Made by a program: the position numbers and the translations under genes. 64,000 bases of DNA. Source: Microthrixaceae bacterium (GTDB taxonomy: Bacteria > Actinomycetota > Acidimicrobiia > Acidimicrobiales > Microtrichaceae). How positions within the stretch are numbered: position 1 is the stretch's first letter; each line of letters opens with the position of its first letter. The DNA lies in assembly GCA_023957995.1 (NCBI GenBank), contig JAMLGK010000002.1, positions 248,001 to 312,000 on the forward strand. The letters run 5' to 3'. Of the stretch, positions 16,733-25,700 are shown piece by piece. Below the pieces are notes generated by a model. It did no database searches, was not told the origin of the DNA, and was given only the letters and a program-made list of their open reading frames with translations.

Positions 16733-17854
16733 GTGAGTGAAGTCAGCAGCCAGGTCGTGGCCGAACCCTTCTCGGAGCTGGTCGAGCGACTCGAACGAGA
16801 GGCCGACGAGGGTTTCTTCCACACCGCTGCCCAGGTGTGTGTCGACCTCGCGGGGGAGCGCATCCTCGACGTGGCGGTGGGTCGCACACACATGCACGAA
16901 CCCTTCCGGACCGACACCCTCAGCGCCCTGTACTGCACCGCCAAGCCGCTGGTCGCGGTCGCAGTGTTGCGACTCGTCGCCGACGACGAGCTGAGCCTCG
17001 AGGACCGTCTCGCCGACGTCGTGCCCGGCCTGGAAACGCCGTGGATCGCCCAGCGGACCGTCGAGGAGGTGCTGGCCCACACGGCGGGCCTCCACGAGGT
17101 CAACACCGTCCTGGCTCGCATCCTTCCTCCCGAGCTGCGCGAATCATGGCTGCAGGTCAGCCCGCCACCCACCGGCTGGCGCTTCGGCATCGACCGTTCG
17201 TATGCGGAGTTCGGCGGCTGGTTCCTGCTGGGCAAGGTGATCGAGGAGATCGGCGAAGCGCCCTATGCCGACTTCGTCACACGGCGCGTGCTGGAGCCCT
17301 ACGGCATCGACCCCGATGACCTCGTCGTCCGCTTCGATCCAGCCGGCTTCGACCGCCTCGAGTCCCGGATCTCGGCCACCTTCGACCTCACCCTCGATCG
17401 ACCGGTCCCCCTTCTCGCCGAGGTGGGACAGACCACGGCGTGTGAGTGGAATCCCGCTTTCGGTTCCTACGGGACCATGGGAGCCATGGCGCAGTTCTAC
17501 CGCGGACTCCTCGATGACCTGGCCGGAGCGGAAACGGTTCTCCCGGTCGACCTCACAGCGGAGGCCACCCGTGCCCGGCTCCCGCTCTCCGACGACGTCA
17601 CCCTCGGACGGCCAGCCGGTTTCGGGCTGGGGTTCATGACCCCGCTGTCATCGCACCACTTCGGCAGCTCTCCGTCGTCAGCGGCGTTCGGACATGCCGG
17701 GCAGGGCGGGACCAGTCTGGCGATGGCGGATCCCGAGCGCGATCTGGTCGTGGCAGTTCTGTTCAATGCAGGCCTGGATGCCGACACCGCGCTGTCGTAC
17801 CGCAGGGTCAACCTCATCGATGCCATCTACCGAGCAGTCGATGAACTCCGGTAG
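16733..17854 (+). CDS. Beta-lactamase/serine-hydrolase-family protein with altered catalytic motifs
   Basis: A 373-residue cytoplasmic-looking member of the class C beta-lactamase-like fold (Pfam beta-lactamase): ALYCTAKPLVAVAVLRL, EVLAHTAGLHEV, YAEFGGWFLLGKVIEE and FGHAGQGGTSLAMADPE occur in the family order. The SxxK nucleophile motif reads CTAK (Cys68, Lys71) and the YxN motif reads YAE, while the third motif HAG is kept. Cys in place of Ser suggests a changed nucleophile or loss of hydrolase activity. There is no signal peptide. Typical relatives hydrolyse esters or amides. Confidence 0.8.
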   Translation: MSEVSSQVVAEPFSELVERLEREADEGFFHTAAQVCVDLAGERILDVAVGRTHMHEPFRTDTLSALYCTAKPLVAVAVLRLVADDELSLEDRLADVVPGLETPWIAQRTVEEVLAHTAGLHEVNTVLARILPPELRESWLQVSPPPTGWRFGIDRSYAEFGGWFLLGKVIEEIGEAPYADFVTRRVLEPYGIDPDDLVVRFDPAGFDRLESRISATFDLTLDRPVPLLAEVGQTTACEWNPAFGSYGTMGAMAQFYRGLLDDLAGAETVLPVDLTAEATRARLPLSDDVTLGRPAGFGLGFMTPLSSHHFGSSPSSAAFGHAGQGGTSLAMADPERDLVVAVLFNAGLDADTALSYRRVNLIDAIYRAVDELR

Positions 17855-17893
17855 GGACGTGCACACGGATCCGGCGCTCCGGCCCACCGGGCG

Positions 17894-18757
17894 ATGATCC
17901 GACTTGATGCAGGAACATTCCTGCTTCAATGGGCCACCGGTGGCCTCGCCTTTCTGTGGGTGACCACACGGCGCCGCGAGGTGTCGATCGGTTACGGCTG
18001 GCTGATGCGCGCCGTGTTCGGACTCATGGCCGCTCTGTCGGTGGTGGTGGGACTGCGGTACGGCTCGGTGCCGGTCAGGGATCTCTGCGCGGTCGGTGTG
18101 GTGGTTGCCACCGCGGTCGCACTCTGGAGTTCCTGGGTGCACCGCGCAGCCGGCGTCGAGTACCAGCGCGAGCGGGTGCAGGTCCGTTCCGCACGCGTGG
18201 CCGAGATGACCGGGATCCAGCGCGAGGAGCAGACCTTCGACCCCACGGTGGGGGAGTTCGATCCGCGCCTCGACCTGATCGCCCCCGCAATCGGTGTGAT
18301 CGGCCTCATCGCCGGAGGACTGCACGCGGGGGATCCTGCCTGGTTGGCCGTGGCCCGGACGCTCGTCGGAGCAGCGTTTCTCGGCTGTGTGAGTGACGCG
18401 ATGCTGCTCGGACACTGGTACCTGACCCAACCGGGACTTCCGCGTGCTCCGCTGAACGAGATGGTCCGCCTCCTCGGCTACATCTGGCCCTTCGAGGTGT
18501 TCCTGCTGCTGTTGCCCCCGGGCATGATCGAGGTGCTCTCCGGATCGATCGACGATGGGTACAACGGGATGCTGGGCTGGTTCTGGCTGGCTTCTGCAGT
18601 CACCACGGTCGGACTGGTGGTGGTCACCCGGATGGCGCTCAAGGAGCGGCAGTACTCGGCGGTGATGGCCGCGACCGGGCTGCTCTACCTCGCGCTCCTG
18701 ACGGCGTTCGGTACCGACCTGGTGGCCCGGGCGATCCTCTCGGGCGCGACCACCTGA
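17894..18757 (+). CDS. Hypothetical polytopic membrane protein
   Basis: A 287-residue protein with about eight hydrophobic segments (near residues 9-23, 35-54, 65-83, 130-147, 155-176, 197-216, 228-250 and 258-282). A cytoplasmic-like loop between segments 3 and 4 is charged and contains REEQTFDPTVGEFDP. The motif GHWYLTQPGLPRAPLNE after segment 5 stands out, with a His that could bind a cofactor. I do not recognise the family. It follows the serine-hydrolase-like gene by 39 bp on the same strand. Confidence 0.65.
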   Translation: MIRLDAGTFLLQWATGGLAFLWVTTRRREVSIGYGWLMRAVFGLMAALSVVVGLRYGSVPVRDLCAVGVVVATAVALWSSWVHRAAGVEYQRERVQVRSARVAEMTGIQREEQTFDPTVGEFDPRLDLIAPAIGVIGLIAGGLHAGDPAWLAVARTLVGAAFLGCVSDAMLLGHWYLTQPGLPRAPLNEMVRLLGYIWPFEVFLLLLPPGMIEVLSGSIDDGYNGMLGWFWLASAVTTVGLVVVTRMALKERQYSAVMAATGLLYLALLTAFGTDLVARAILSGATT

Positions 18758-18871
18758 GGTCGGCCCGCCGGGCGCTCCGGCGCGGCGCTGTGCCGGATCC
18801 CTTTCGAAATGCTCTTCCACGACCGATACTGGTTGTCGGGGACCATGATCTGTCTCGGACCCTCTGGCTTC

Positions 18872-18943
18872 CTGCGACAACACAGCCTGCTGCGACGACA
18901 CAGCCTGCTGCGACAACACAGCTTGCTGCGACAGCACAGAATT
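18872..18943. repeat. Four 18-bp tandem repeats upstream of ku
   Basis: Units at 18872, 18890, 18908 and 18926, of the form CTGCGACAACACAGCCTG with one to four substitutions each; the last unit is the most diverged. The array is in the 220-bp gap before ku, ending 34 bp before its start codon. No open frame of interest crosses it. Confidence 0.85.
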
Positions 18944-18977
18944 CGTTCTGTCGGCAGACACCCACACTGGAGTAGAG

Positions 18978-19916
18978 ATGGCACGAGCGGTATGGAGCGG
19001 AGCGATCAGCTTCGGTCTGATCAACATCCCGGTGAAGCTCTATTCGGCGGTGACCAAGAGGTCGGTGCGTTTCAACCAGATCGACCCCTCCAACAACGCA
19101 CGAATCAGGAACCAGCGGGTCAACGCCGAGTCCGGTGAGCCGGTCGATCCGGACGAACTGGTCAAGGGCTACGAGATCTCCAAGGGCAACTACGTCGTGG
19201 TGACCGAGGACGAGTTGGCATCGCTGCAGCCCCGGTCGACCCACACGATCGACCTCGAGGAGTTCGTGGAGCTGGCCGAGGTCGATCCGATCTACTTCGA
19301 CGGTGCGTTCCACGTGGCCCCGGCTCCGGGTGGCGCCAAGGCCTATGCACTGCTGGTGGAGGCACTGGCGGAGTCCGGCAAGGTGGCGGTTGCCAGGTTC
19401 GTGATGCGCTCCAAGCAGTACGTGGCTCTGATGCGCCCGGTCGATGGGCGCTTGATGTTGTCGATGATGGTCTACGCCGACGAGCTCAATCCCGCCTCGG
19501 AGATACCCGATTTCGACGACCTGGCCGAGGTCGAGGTATCGGAGCGGGAACGCGAGATGGCCGAGGCCCTGATCGAGTCGCTCAGCGCCACCTTCGATCC
19601 TGAGGCCTTCCACGATTCCTATCGTGAGGACGTGATGAAGCTCATCGATGCCAAGGCCTCTGGCGCCACACCGGCACTGGAGGGCCCCAGCGGGCCATCG
19701 GACGACGTCGTCGTGGACCTCATGGCCGCACTCGAGAAGTCGGTCGCCGAGGCCCGTGAGGCCCGGGGCCGTCATCCCAGCAAGGCGGACCAGGACGACG
19801 GCGAACCCGAAGCTGCAGGGTCGGGCGACGACCGTACCGGCGATGACGATCCCGATACCGGCACCCGGGGTTCCACGAAGGACTCCCGGGGCACCTCCGA
19901 ACGACGCAGCGCCTGA
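18978..19916 (+). CDS. ku: Ku protein, non-homologous end joining
   Basis: A 312-residue prokaryotic Ku that forms a homodimeric ring on DNA ends and recruits LigD. It begins MARAVWSGAISFGLINIPVKLYSAV, includes the EPVDPDELVKGYEISKGNYVVV stretch and the bridge region FVMRSKQYVALMRPVDGRLMLSMM, and ends with a disordered, acidic, Lys/Arg-containing tail (from about residue 255) like the C-terminal extensions that bind DNA in other bacterial Ku proteins. GGAG lies 5 nt upstream of the ATG. The LigD-type polymerase gene follows 26 bp later, forming a two-gene NHEJ operon behind the repeat array. Confidence 0.95.
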   Translation: MARAVWSGAISFGLINIPVKLYSAVTKRSVRFNQIDPSNNARIRNQRVNAESGEPVDPDELVKGYEISKGNYVVVTEDELASLQPRSTHTIDLEEFVELAEVDPIYFDGAFHVAPAPGGAKAYALLVEALAESGKVAVARFVMRSKQYVALMRPVDGRLMLSMMVYADELNPASEIPDFDDLAEVEVSEREREMAEALIESLSATFDPEAFHDSYREDVMKLIDAKASGATPALEGPSGPSDDVVVDLMAALEKSVAEAREARGRHPSKADQDDGEPEAAGSGDDRTGDDDPDTGTRGSTKDSRGTSERRSA

Positions 19917-19942
19917 GTCCGACGTTGCGCCGGGAGACACGG

Positions 19943-20839
19943 GTGGAGTTGCAGGGTCGGGAACTCGCGCTCTCCAATCTCGACAAGGTCCTCTACCCGG
20001 AGGTCGGCTTCACCAAGGCCGAGGTGATCGACTACTACGCGCGGATCTCCGAGGTCATGGTCGATCACACCCGCGGCCGCTGCGTGACCCTGCGCCGATG
20101 GCCCGATGGGGTAGCCGGCCCCGACTTCTTCGAGAAGAACTGTCCCAAGCACCGACCCGACTGGGTGGGCACGGCCAGGGGTCCCGGGCGCTCCCGCGGC
20201 GAGGTGCACTACTGCACCCTCGACGAGCCAGCAGCGCTGGTGTGGACAGCCAACCTCGCAGCCTTGGAGGTTCACACACCCATGGCGCGGGCGGCCCAGC
20301 TGGAGAACCCCCTGGCCTGCGTGTTCGACCTGGATCCCGGACCACGCACCGACATCCGCAACTGCGCCGAACTGGCTGTCGAGATCCGCGACATTCTCGC
20401 AGCAGCGGATCTGCAGTGTGTGGCGAAGACGTCGGGATCCAAGGGCATGCAGGTGTATGTGCCGTTGAACGGGACCGGCCCGGAGGCTCACACCCATGAC
20501 CACTGTGCCGACTTCGCCCGTGCGGTCGGTCTCCTGCTCCAGCAGCGTCACCCGGGCGGTGTCACGGTGGACATGGCCAAGGAGAAGCGGCCCGGGAAGG
20601 TGTTCGTGGACTGGTCCCAGAACGCCTTCCACAAGACGACGATCTGCGTCTACTCACTGCGCGGCCGGTCGAGGCCGACCGCCTCGACCCCACTTCGATG
20701 GTCCGAGGTCGCCGCGGGCCCCGAGGATCCCGATGCACTGGTCTTCGAAGCAGATGCCGTGCTGGACCGGGTGGAGGAGTTCGGAGACCTCTTCTCGTCG
20801 GTTCTCACGCTGGAGCAGGGTCTGCCGAGTCCGGGCTGA
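19943..20839 (+). CDS. LigD-type NHEJ polymerase/primase domain protein
   Basis: A 298-residue stand-alone polymerase domain of the LigD family (archaeo-eukaryotic primase superfamily), which fills gaps and adds ribonucleotides at breaks. Seen: LSNLDKVLYPEVGFTKAEVIDYY, TLRRWPDG, FEKNCPKHRPDWV, HYCTLDEPAALVWTANLAALE, the catalytic pair VFDLDPGP (two Asp), and KTSGSKGMQVYVPL. The third acidic residue lies in VFVDWSQN. There are no ligase or phosphoesterase domains in this gene. GTG 19943 has GGGAG 7 nt upstream; a TTG at 19925 is the alternative. It lies directly after ku. Confidence 0.92.
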   Translation: MELQGRELALSNLDKVLYPEVGFTKAEVIDYYARISEVMVDHTRGRCVTLRRWPDGVAGPDFFEKNCPKHRPDWVGTARGPGRSRGEVHYCTLDEPAALVWTANLAALEVHTPMARAAQLENPLACVFDLDPGPRTDIRNCAELAVEIRDILAAADLQCVAKTSGSKGMQVYVPLNGTGPEAHTHDHCADFARAVGLLLQQRHPGGVTVDMAKEKRPGKVFVDWSQNAFHKTTICVYSLRGRSRPTASTPLRWSEVAAGPEDPDALVFEADAVLDRVEEFGDLFSSVLTLEQGLPSPG

Positions 20840-20939
20840 TGAGGCCGGCCCCGGGGGCCGGATTGTCGGCCAGACCCACTGGAGCACCCGGCGCTCCCAT
20901 GCTAAGACGTAGCGGTCGACCGGTCGTGGCCGGCCCAGC

Positions 20940-21010
20940 GCCGAGGAGGGGTGTTCTGGGTGCCTCGATGGTGCGAGGCCCGGGGTGATCCGTTCGAACC
21001 ACCCCTCGGC
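20940..21010 (+). other. Predicted structured element upstream of the sugar transferase
   Basis: GCCGAG-GAG-GGGTG (20940-20953) can pair with CACCCCTCGGC (21000-21010) leaving a 3-nt bulge, and an inner hairpin GCCTCG (20962-20967) pairs with CGAGGC (20974-20979). A separate GC palindrome CCGGCCCC/GGGGCCGG lies at 20845-20861 just after the LigD-type stop. This could be a terminator-like or leader structure; no U-run follows. The remaining sequence to 21127 contains the only AT-richer stretch of the gap (near 21020-21060), where the promoter probably lies. Confidence 0.35.
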
Positions 21011-21127
21011 CGACTATTGCCTGTACGGATTCTTCGATCCATTACGTATCGTTGAATCCACGGACGTGTTGGTTGGTTGAATCATGGCCATCCAACGCTG
21101 TATTCCTGAACTTTCGGACAGGCCACG

Positions 21128-22681
21128 ATGCTAGGTTTCCCCAAACGGGATGGAAGGTGGGTCGAGGTGCGGACCCGGGACGAACAGGACACGCTCAGGG
21201 ACCGGAGGCGCGATGCCGCGGGTTACGGCGGTCCGGAACGCCGTTCCACCAGAACCGCCGGTATCGCTGCTGCGCGATCCCGCTCTGCCGGTAGCCTCCG
21301 CAGAAGCGTGCCTGTCATGGCAGCGCTCGTGGACGCCGCGGTTGTGATGTGCTCGCTGTTGTTGGGCATGTGGGTCTCGGTCACCTGGTTCGATGCTCCG
21401 ACCGCCGGCGTCAATGGCCAGATGGTGTTCGCGCTCTGCACGCTCCCCATGTGGATAGCGGTGTTCGCCTGGCAGCGGCTGTATGCCGAACGGGACGACA
21501 TCCGCATGCTCCAGGACGTGCTGCGGGTGGTGAGCGCAGTCGCCATGGGCGCGCTCGGGTACATCCTCCTCGCCTGGCCGATCAACCTCGATCTTCCCCG
21601 AGCGACGGTGGGTGTGGCCGTGCTGGCGCTGATTCCTGCACTTCTGGCCGAACGACAGCTCATCCGGATCTGGGTGCGCAGGGGTCGTCGCAAGGGCCGA
21701 GGGCTCCGACCGGTCGCCATCATGGGTTCCAACAGCGAGGCCATCCAGCTGGCGGAGTCGCTCGTCGACCCGCTCCTGGGGAGGCGGGTCGTGGGATTCA
21801 TCGCCGCAAAGCGCGATGTGCCGGGCCAGTTGTGCGGCGTGGAGGTGCGCTACTCCACCAATCCAGCTGCCACTGCTGCTGACATGGGGGTGGAGGGAGT
21901 CGTGATCGCCGCGACGGCTCTCGATTCGAGCGCGCCGACCGGGCTTCTGCGGTCGTTCCTCGACCGCGGGATCGGGGTGGAGATGACCTCGGCGCTCACG
22001 GGTGTGGCCAATGACCGGATCCACGTGCACACGTTGGGCCCGCATCCGTTGATCGCTATCGACCCCGGGTTCCGAGGTGGTTGGAGGGCGATCGCGAAGA
22101 GGGCGTTCGACCTGGTCGTGGGTTCCCTGCTGCTGCTGCTGGCCTCGCCGGTTGTGGCTGCTGCCTGCTTGGCGGTGCTGATCGAGTCCGGCCGGCCGTT
22201 GTTCTTCTCCCAGGACCGCCTGGGACACCGGGGGCGACGCTTCAAGGTGCACAAGATCCGAACGATGGTCGTCGGGGCCGAGACCATGCGGTCCGACCTG
22301 GAGGACCGCAACGAGAGCGACGGTCCACTGTTCAAGATGTCCGATGACCCGCGGGTGACCAGGGTCGGGCGGGTCCTGCGCAAGTTCAGCATCGATGAGA
22401 TTCCACAACTGTGGAACGTGATCAAGGGCGAGATGAGCCTCGTCGGGCCGAGGCCTGCGCTGGCCCATGAGGCTGATGACTGGAGCGACGAACTGCGGAA
22501 CCGCCTGCGGGTGCGACCGGGGATCACAGGGATGTGGCAGGTGAACGGTCGCAGTGACGCCAGCTTCGACGAGTACGAGCGTCTCGACCTCTTCTACATC
22601 GACAACTGGTCGATCCTCACCGACATCAGCATCCTCGTGCGGACGGTACCGGTGGTGCTGTTCCGCAAGGGCGCACGCTGA
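21128..22681 (+). CDS. Polyprenyl-phosphate glycosyl-1-phosphate transferase (exopolysaccharide initiating enzyme)
   Basis: A 517-residue WbaP/CpsE-type protein that transfers a sugar-1-phosphate to undecaprenyl or decaprenyl phosphate and so starts lipid-linked polysaccharide assembly. The N-terminal half has a basic head, four hydrophobic segments (about residues 60-165) and a Rossmann-like CoA-binding-type domain (about 195-300). The C-terminal catalytic domain (about 318-517) shows KRAFDLVVGSLLLLLASP (re-entrant helix), KIRTMVVGAE, the Asp-Glu site in KFSIDEIPQLWNVIKGEMSLVGPRP and GITGMWQVNGR. It stands alone, about 15 kb from the main polysaccharide locus, but is probably its initiating enzyme. 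Confidence 0.9.
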   Translation: MLGFPKRDGRWVEVRTRDEQDTLRDRRRDAAGYGGPERRSTRTAGIAAARSRSAGSLRRSVPVMAALVDAAVVMCSLLLGMWVSVTWFDAPTAGVNGQMVFALCTLPMWIAVFAWQRLYAERDDIRMLQDVLRVVSAVAMGALGYILLAWPINLDLPRATVGVAVLALIPALLAERQLIRIWVRRGRRKGRGLRPVAIMGSNSEAIQLAESLVDPLLGRRVVGFIAAKRDVPGQLCGVEVRYSTNPAATAADMGVEGVVIAATALDSSAPTGLLRSFLDRGIGVEMTSALTGVANDRIHVHTLGPHPLIAIDPGFRGGWRAIAKRAFDLVVGSLLLLLASPVVAAACLAVLIESGRPLFFSQDRLGHRGRRFKVHKIRTMVVGAETMRSDLEDRNESDGPLFKMSDDPRVTRVGRVLRKFSIDEIPQLWNVIKGEMSLVGPRPALAHEADDWSDELRNRLRVRPGITGMWQVNGRSDASFDEYERLDLFYIDNWSILTDISILVRTVPVVLFRKGAR

Positions 22682-22746
22682 GCAAGCCGCGCTGGGCGGA
22701 CCCGAGGGATCTCCTCCCGCTCCCGAATCCGTCGCCCAGTGGGCGA

Positions 22747-25700
22747 CTACCTGGCCACGAAGTACTTGGCCCGGGGGTGGTGGCAGATCAGCGCTGAGGT
22801 GGTCTGTTCGGGCTGGTACTGGAAGCCGGTGTCCTCGGAGCACTCCACCCCGATCCTGTCGGCGCCCAGCAGTTGTGCGGCGGTCACGTTGTCCTCCAGG
22901 TCGGGACACGCCGGGTAACCCCACGAGTAGCGGCCACCGCGGTACTTCTGCCTGAACAGACCCACGAGGGCCTCGCTGGTCGGGACCGTCGCAGTGCCGT
23001 CGGGGTCCTCATCGGCGAAGCCCCATTCCTCGCGGATCCTGCGGTGCCACATCTCTGCGAGTGCCTCGGCCATCTCCACGCCGAGACCGTGGAGGAGCAG
23101 ATAGTCCTGGTACCTGTCGGCTGCGAAGAGTTCGGCGCAACGCTCCGAGACGGCAGCGCCCATGCTCACGATGTGGAATGCCGCGTAGTCGGGCTCACCG
23201 GATCCGGGCTCGCCGTCGCGCAGCGGACGGAAGAAGTCCGCGATGCACAGGAACGGCTCCTTGCGCTGACGGGGATAGCTGAACCGTGCGGCCTCGGTGG
23301 TCCGCGACTCGTCGGTCCAGATCACCAGGTCGTTGCCATCAGCGTTCGCGGGGAAGAACCCGTAGACGACCTGCGGGACCAGCAGTCCCTCGGCCCTGGC
23401 TCCGGCGAGTTGTTCGCGGAGGATCGGTCGGATCCGGTCCTTGAAGTCCTGGTCGCTCTCCGGTGTGCCGCCCGGGTTCTTCTCGGGCCGGAACTGCCAC
23501 TGGTTGCGGAACAGCGCGGTCTCGTTGATCCACTTGGAGATCTCGTCGATGGAGATTCCCTTGACCACCTTGGAGCCGAGGAAGGGTGGCTCGAACACCG
23601 GGTTGTCGAGGGCCACCTCCGGCGACCGGTCGGGTAGCTCGATGTCGTCGTCGGTCTCGGTGGAGCGACGCGGCAGGTCGCGGCCGCCCGGGTCGCGACC
23701 CCAACCCGGGTCCTCGTCGGCTCCCCGCCGGATCTCGCCGAGTCGATCCATCACGTGGAGGCCCTCGAAGGCGTCCTTGCCGTAGAACAGCCGGCCCTCG
23801 TAGACCTCACGAAGGTCGCGCTCCACGTAGGTCCGGGTCAGTGCGGCTCCTCCGAGCAGCACCGGGATGTCCGACAGTTCCCTCGAGTTCAGTTCCTCGA
23901 GGTTCTCGCGCATGATCAGCGTGGACTTCACGAGCAGCCCCGACATGCCGATCGCATCGGCCTTCACATCCAGAGCCTTGTCGATCATCTCGGTGATCGA
24001 GATCTTGATGCCGAGGTTGTGCACCTCGTAGCCGTTGTTGGAGAGGATGATGTCGACGAGGTTCTTGCCGATGTCGTGCACGTCGCCCTTGACGGTGGCC
24101 AACACGATCCGGCCCTTGCCGCCGGTGTCCTCGCTGGCCTCCATGAGGGGTTCCAGATAGGCCACGGCGGCCTTCATGGTCTCGGCGGACTGCAGCACGA
24201 AGGGCAGCTGCATCTCGCCCGCTCCGAAGAGTTCGCCGACCACCTTCATGCCGGAGAGCAGGACGTCGTTGATGATGCTCAACGGGGCGAGTCCGTCCCC
24301 GAGCGCCTCGTCGAGATCCTCGATGAGACCGTTGCGTTCACCGTCGATGATGCGCTGGCTGAGTCGCTTTTCCACCGGCCAGTCGGAACGGTCCTCTGCG
24401 GGGCCCTCGTCCACGGTGACGTCCTCGAACAGATCCAACAGCGTTGTCAGAGGGTCATAGGAGTCATCTCCGTTCGACAGGGTGCCTGCCGATCCGCGGC
24501 GGTCGTAGATCAGGTCCATGCAGACGTCGCGTTGCTCCTCGGGAATCCGGTTGAGCGGGAGGATCTTCGCCGCATGCACGATCGCCGAATCGAGGCCGGC
24601 TTCGGTGCATTCGTGGAGGAAGACGCTGTTGAGCACGTGTCGCGCTGCGGGTTTCAGGCCGAAGCTGACATTGGAGACGCCGAGGGTCGTGTGGACCCCG
24701 GGCAGCTCGGAGTGGATCCGACGGATCGCCTCGATGGTCGCCATCGCATCCCGGCGGAGATCGTCGTCCCCGGTCGACAGCGGGAAGGTGAGCGCATCGA
24801 AGATCAGGTCCTCGGGTTCGAGGCCGTAGCGCTGGGTGGCCAGGTCGTGGATCCGGTGCGCCACCCGCATCTTCCACTCGGTGTCGCGGGCCTGACCCTC
24901 CTCGTCTATGAGCAGGCAGATGACCGCAGCGCCGTAGGTCTTGGCGAGGGTGAAGACCCGGTCGAGCCGTTTGCCCTCCTCCTCGCCGTCCTCGAGGTTG
25001 GCGGAGTTGAGGATCGCCCGACCACCGAGGTGGACCAGGCCTGCCTCCATCACCTCTGGCTCGGTGGAGTCGAGTACCAGTGGTACCGAGGCCTGCGTGG
25101 CGAACCGACTGGCGATCTCGTCCATGTCGGCGGTGCCGTCTCGTCCCACGTAGTCGACACAGACATCGAGGATGTGCGCACCCTGGGCCACCTGGTCCTT
25201 GGCCATCTGCACACAGGAGTCCCAGTCGCCCGCGATCATCGCCTCGCGGAAGGCCTTGGAACCGTTGGTGTTGGTGCGTTCACCCACGATGAGCAGGTTC
25301 GTTGCGGCCGAGGCCGGTGCTGCCGGGTCGGCGCTGGTCTCGGGGAAGGTGACCGCCGAGTAGATCGATGTGACCCCGTGTTCGAAGTGAGGCTCGCGTT
25401 CGGCGGGTTCACGGTCTCCGACCTCGAGGGCCAGCTGTCGGATGTACTCCGGCGTCGTGCCGCAACAGCCGCCGACGATGCCGACGCCGTAGTCCTCCAC
25501 GAAGCGACGCTGGTGGGCCACGAAGTCCTCGGCGGTGAGGTCGTAGTGCATCTTGCCGTCCACCACCGATGGCAGGCCCGCGTTGGGCAGGCAGGCGATC
25601 GGGGTCCGGCTGTGTGCGGCCAGGTGGCGGAGGTGCTCGCTCATCTCGGCCGGACCGGTAGCGCAGTTGATCCCGACCACGTCGGGCTTCATGGCATCGA

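Noticed and set aside
21131..22924. 597-residue open frame antisense to the sugar transferase
   Set aside because: His/Arg/Asp-rich composition without domains; the plus-strand gene has clear catalytic motifs.
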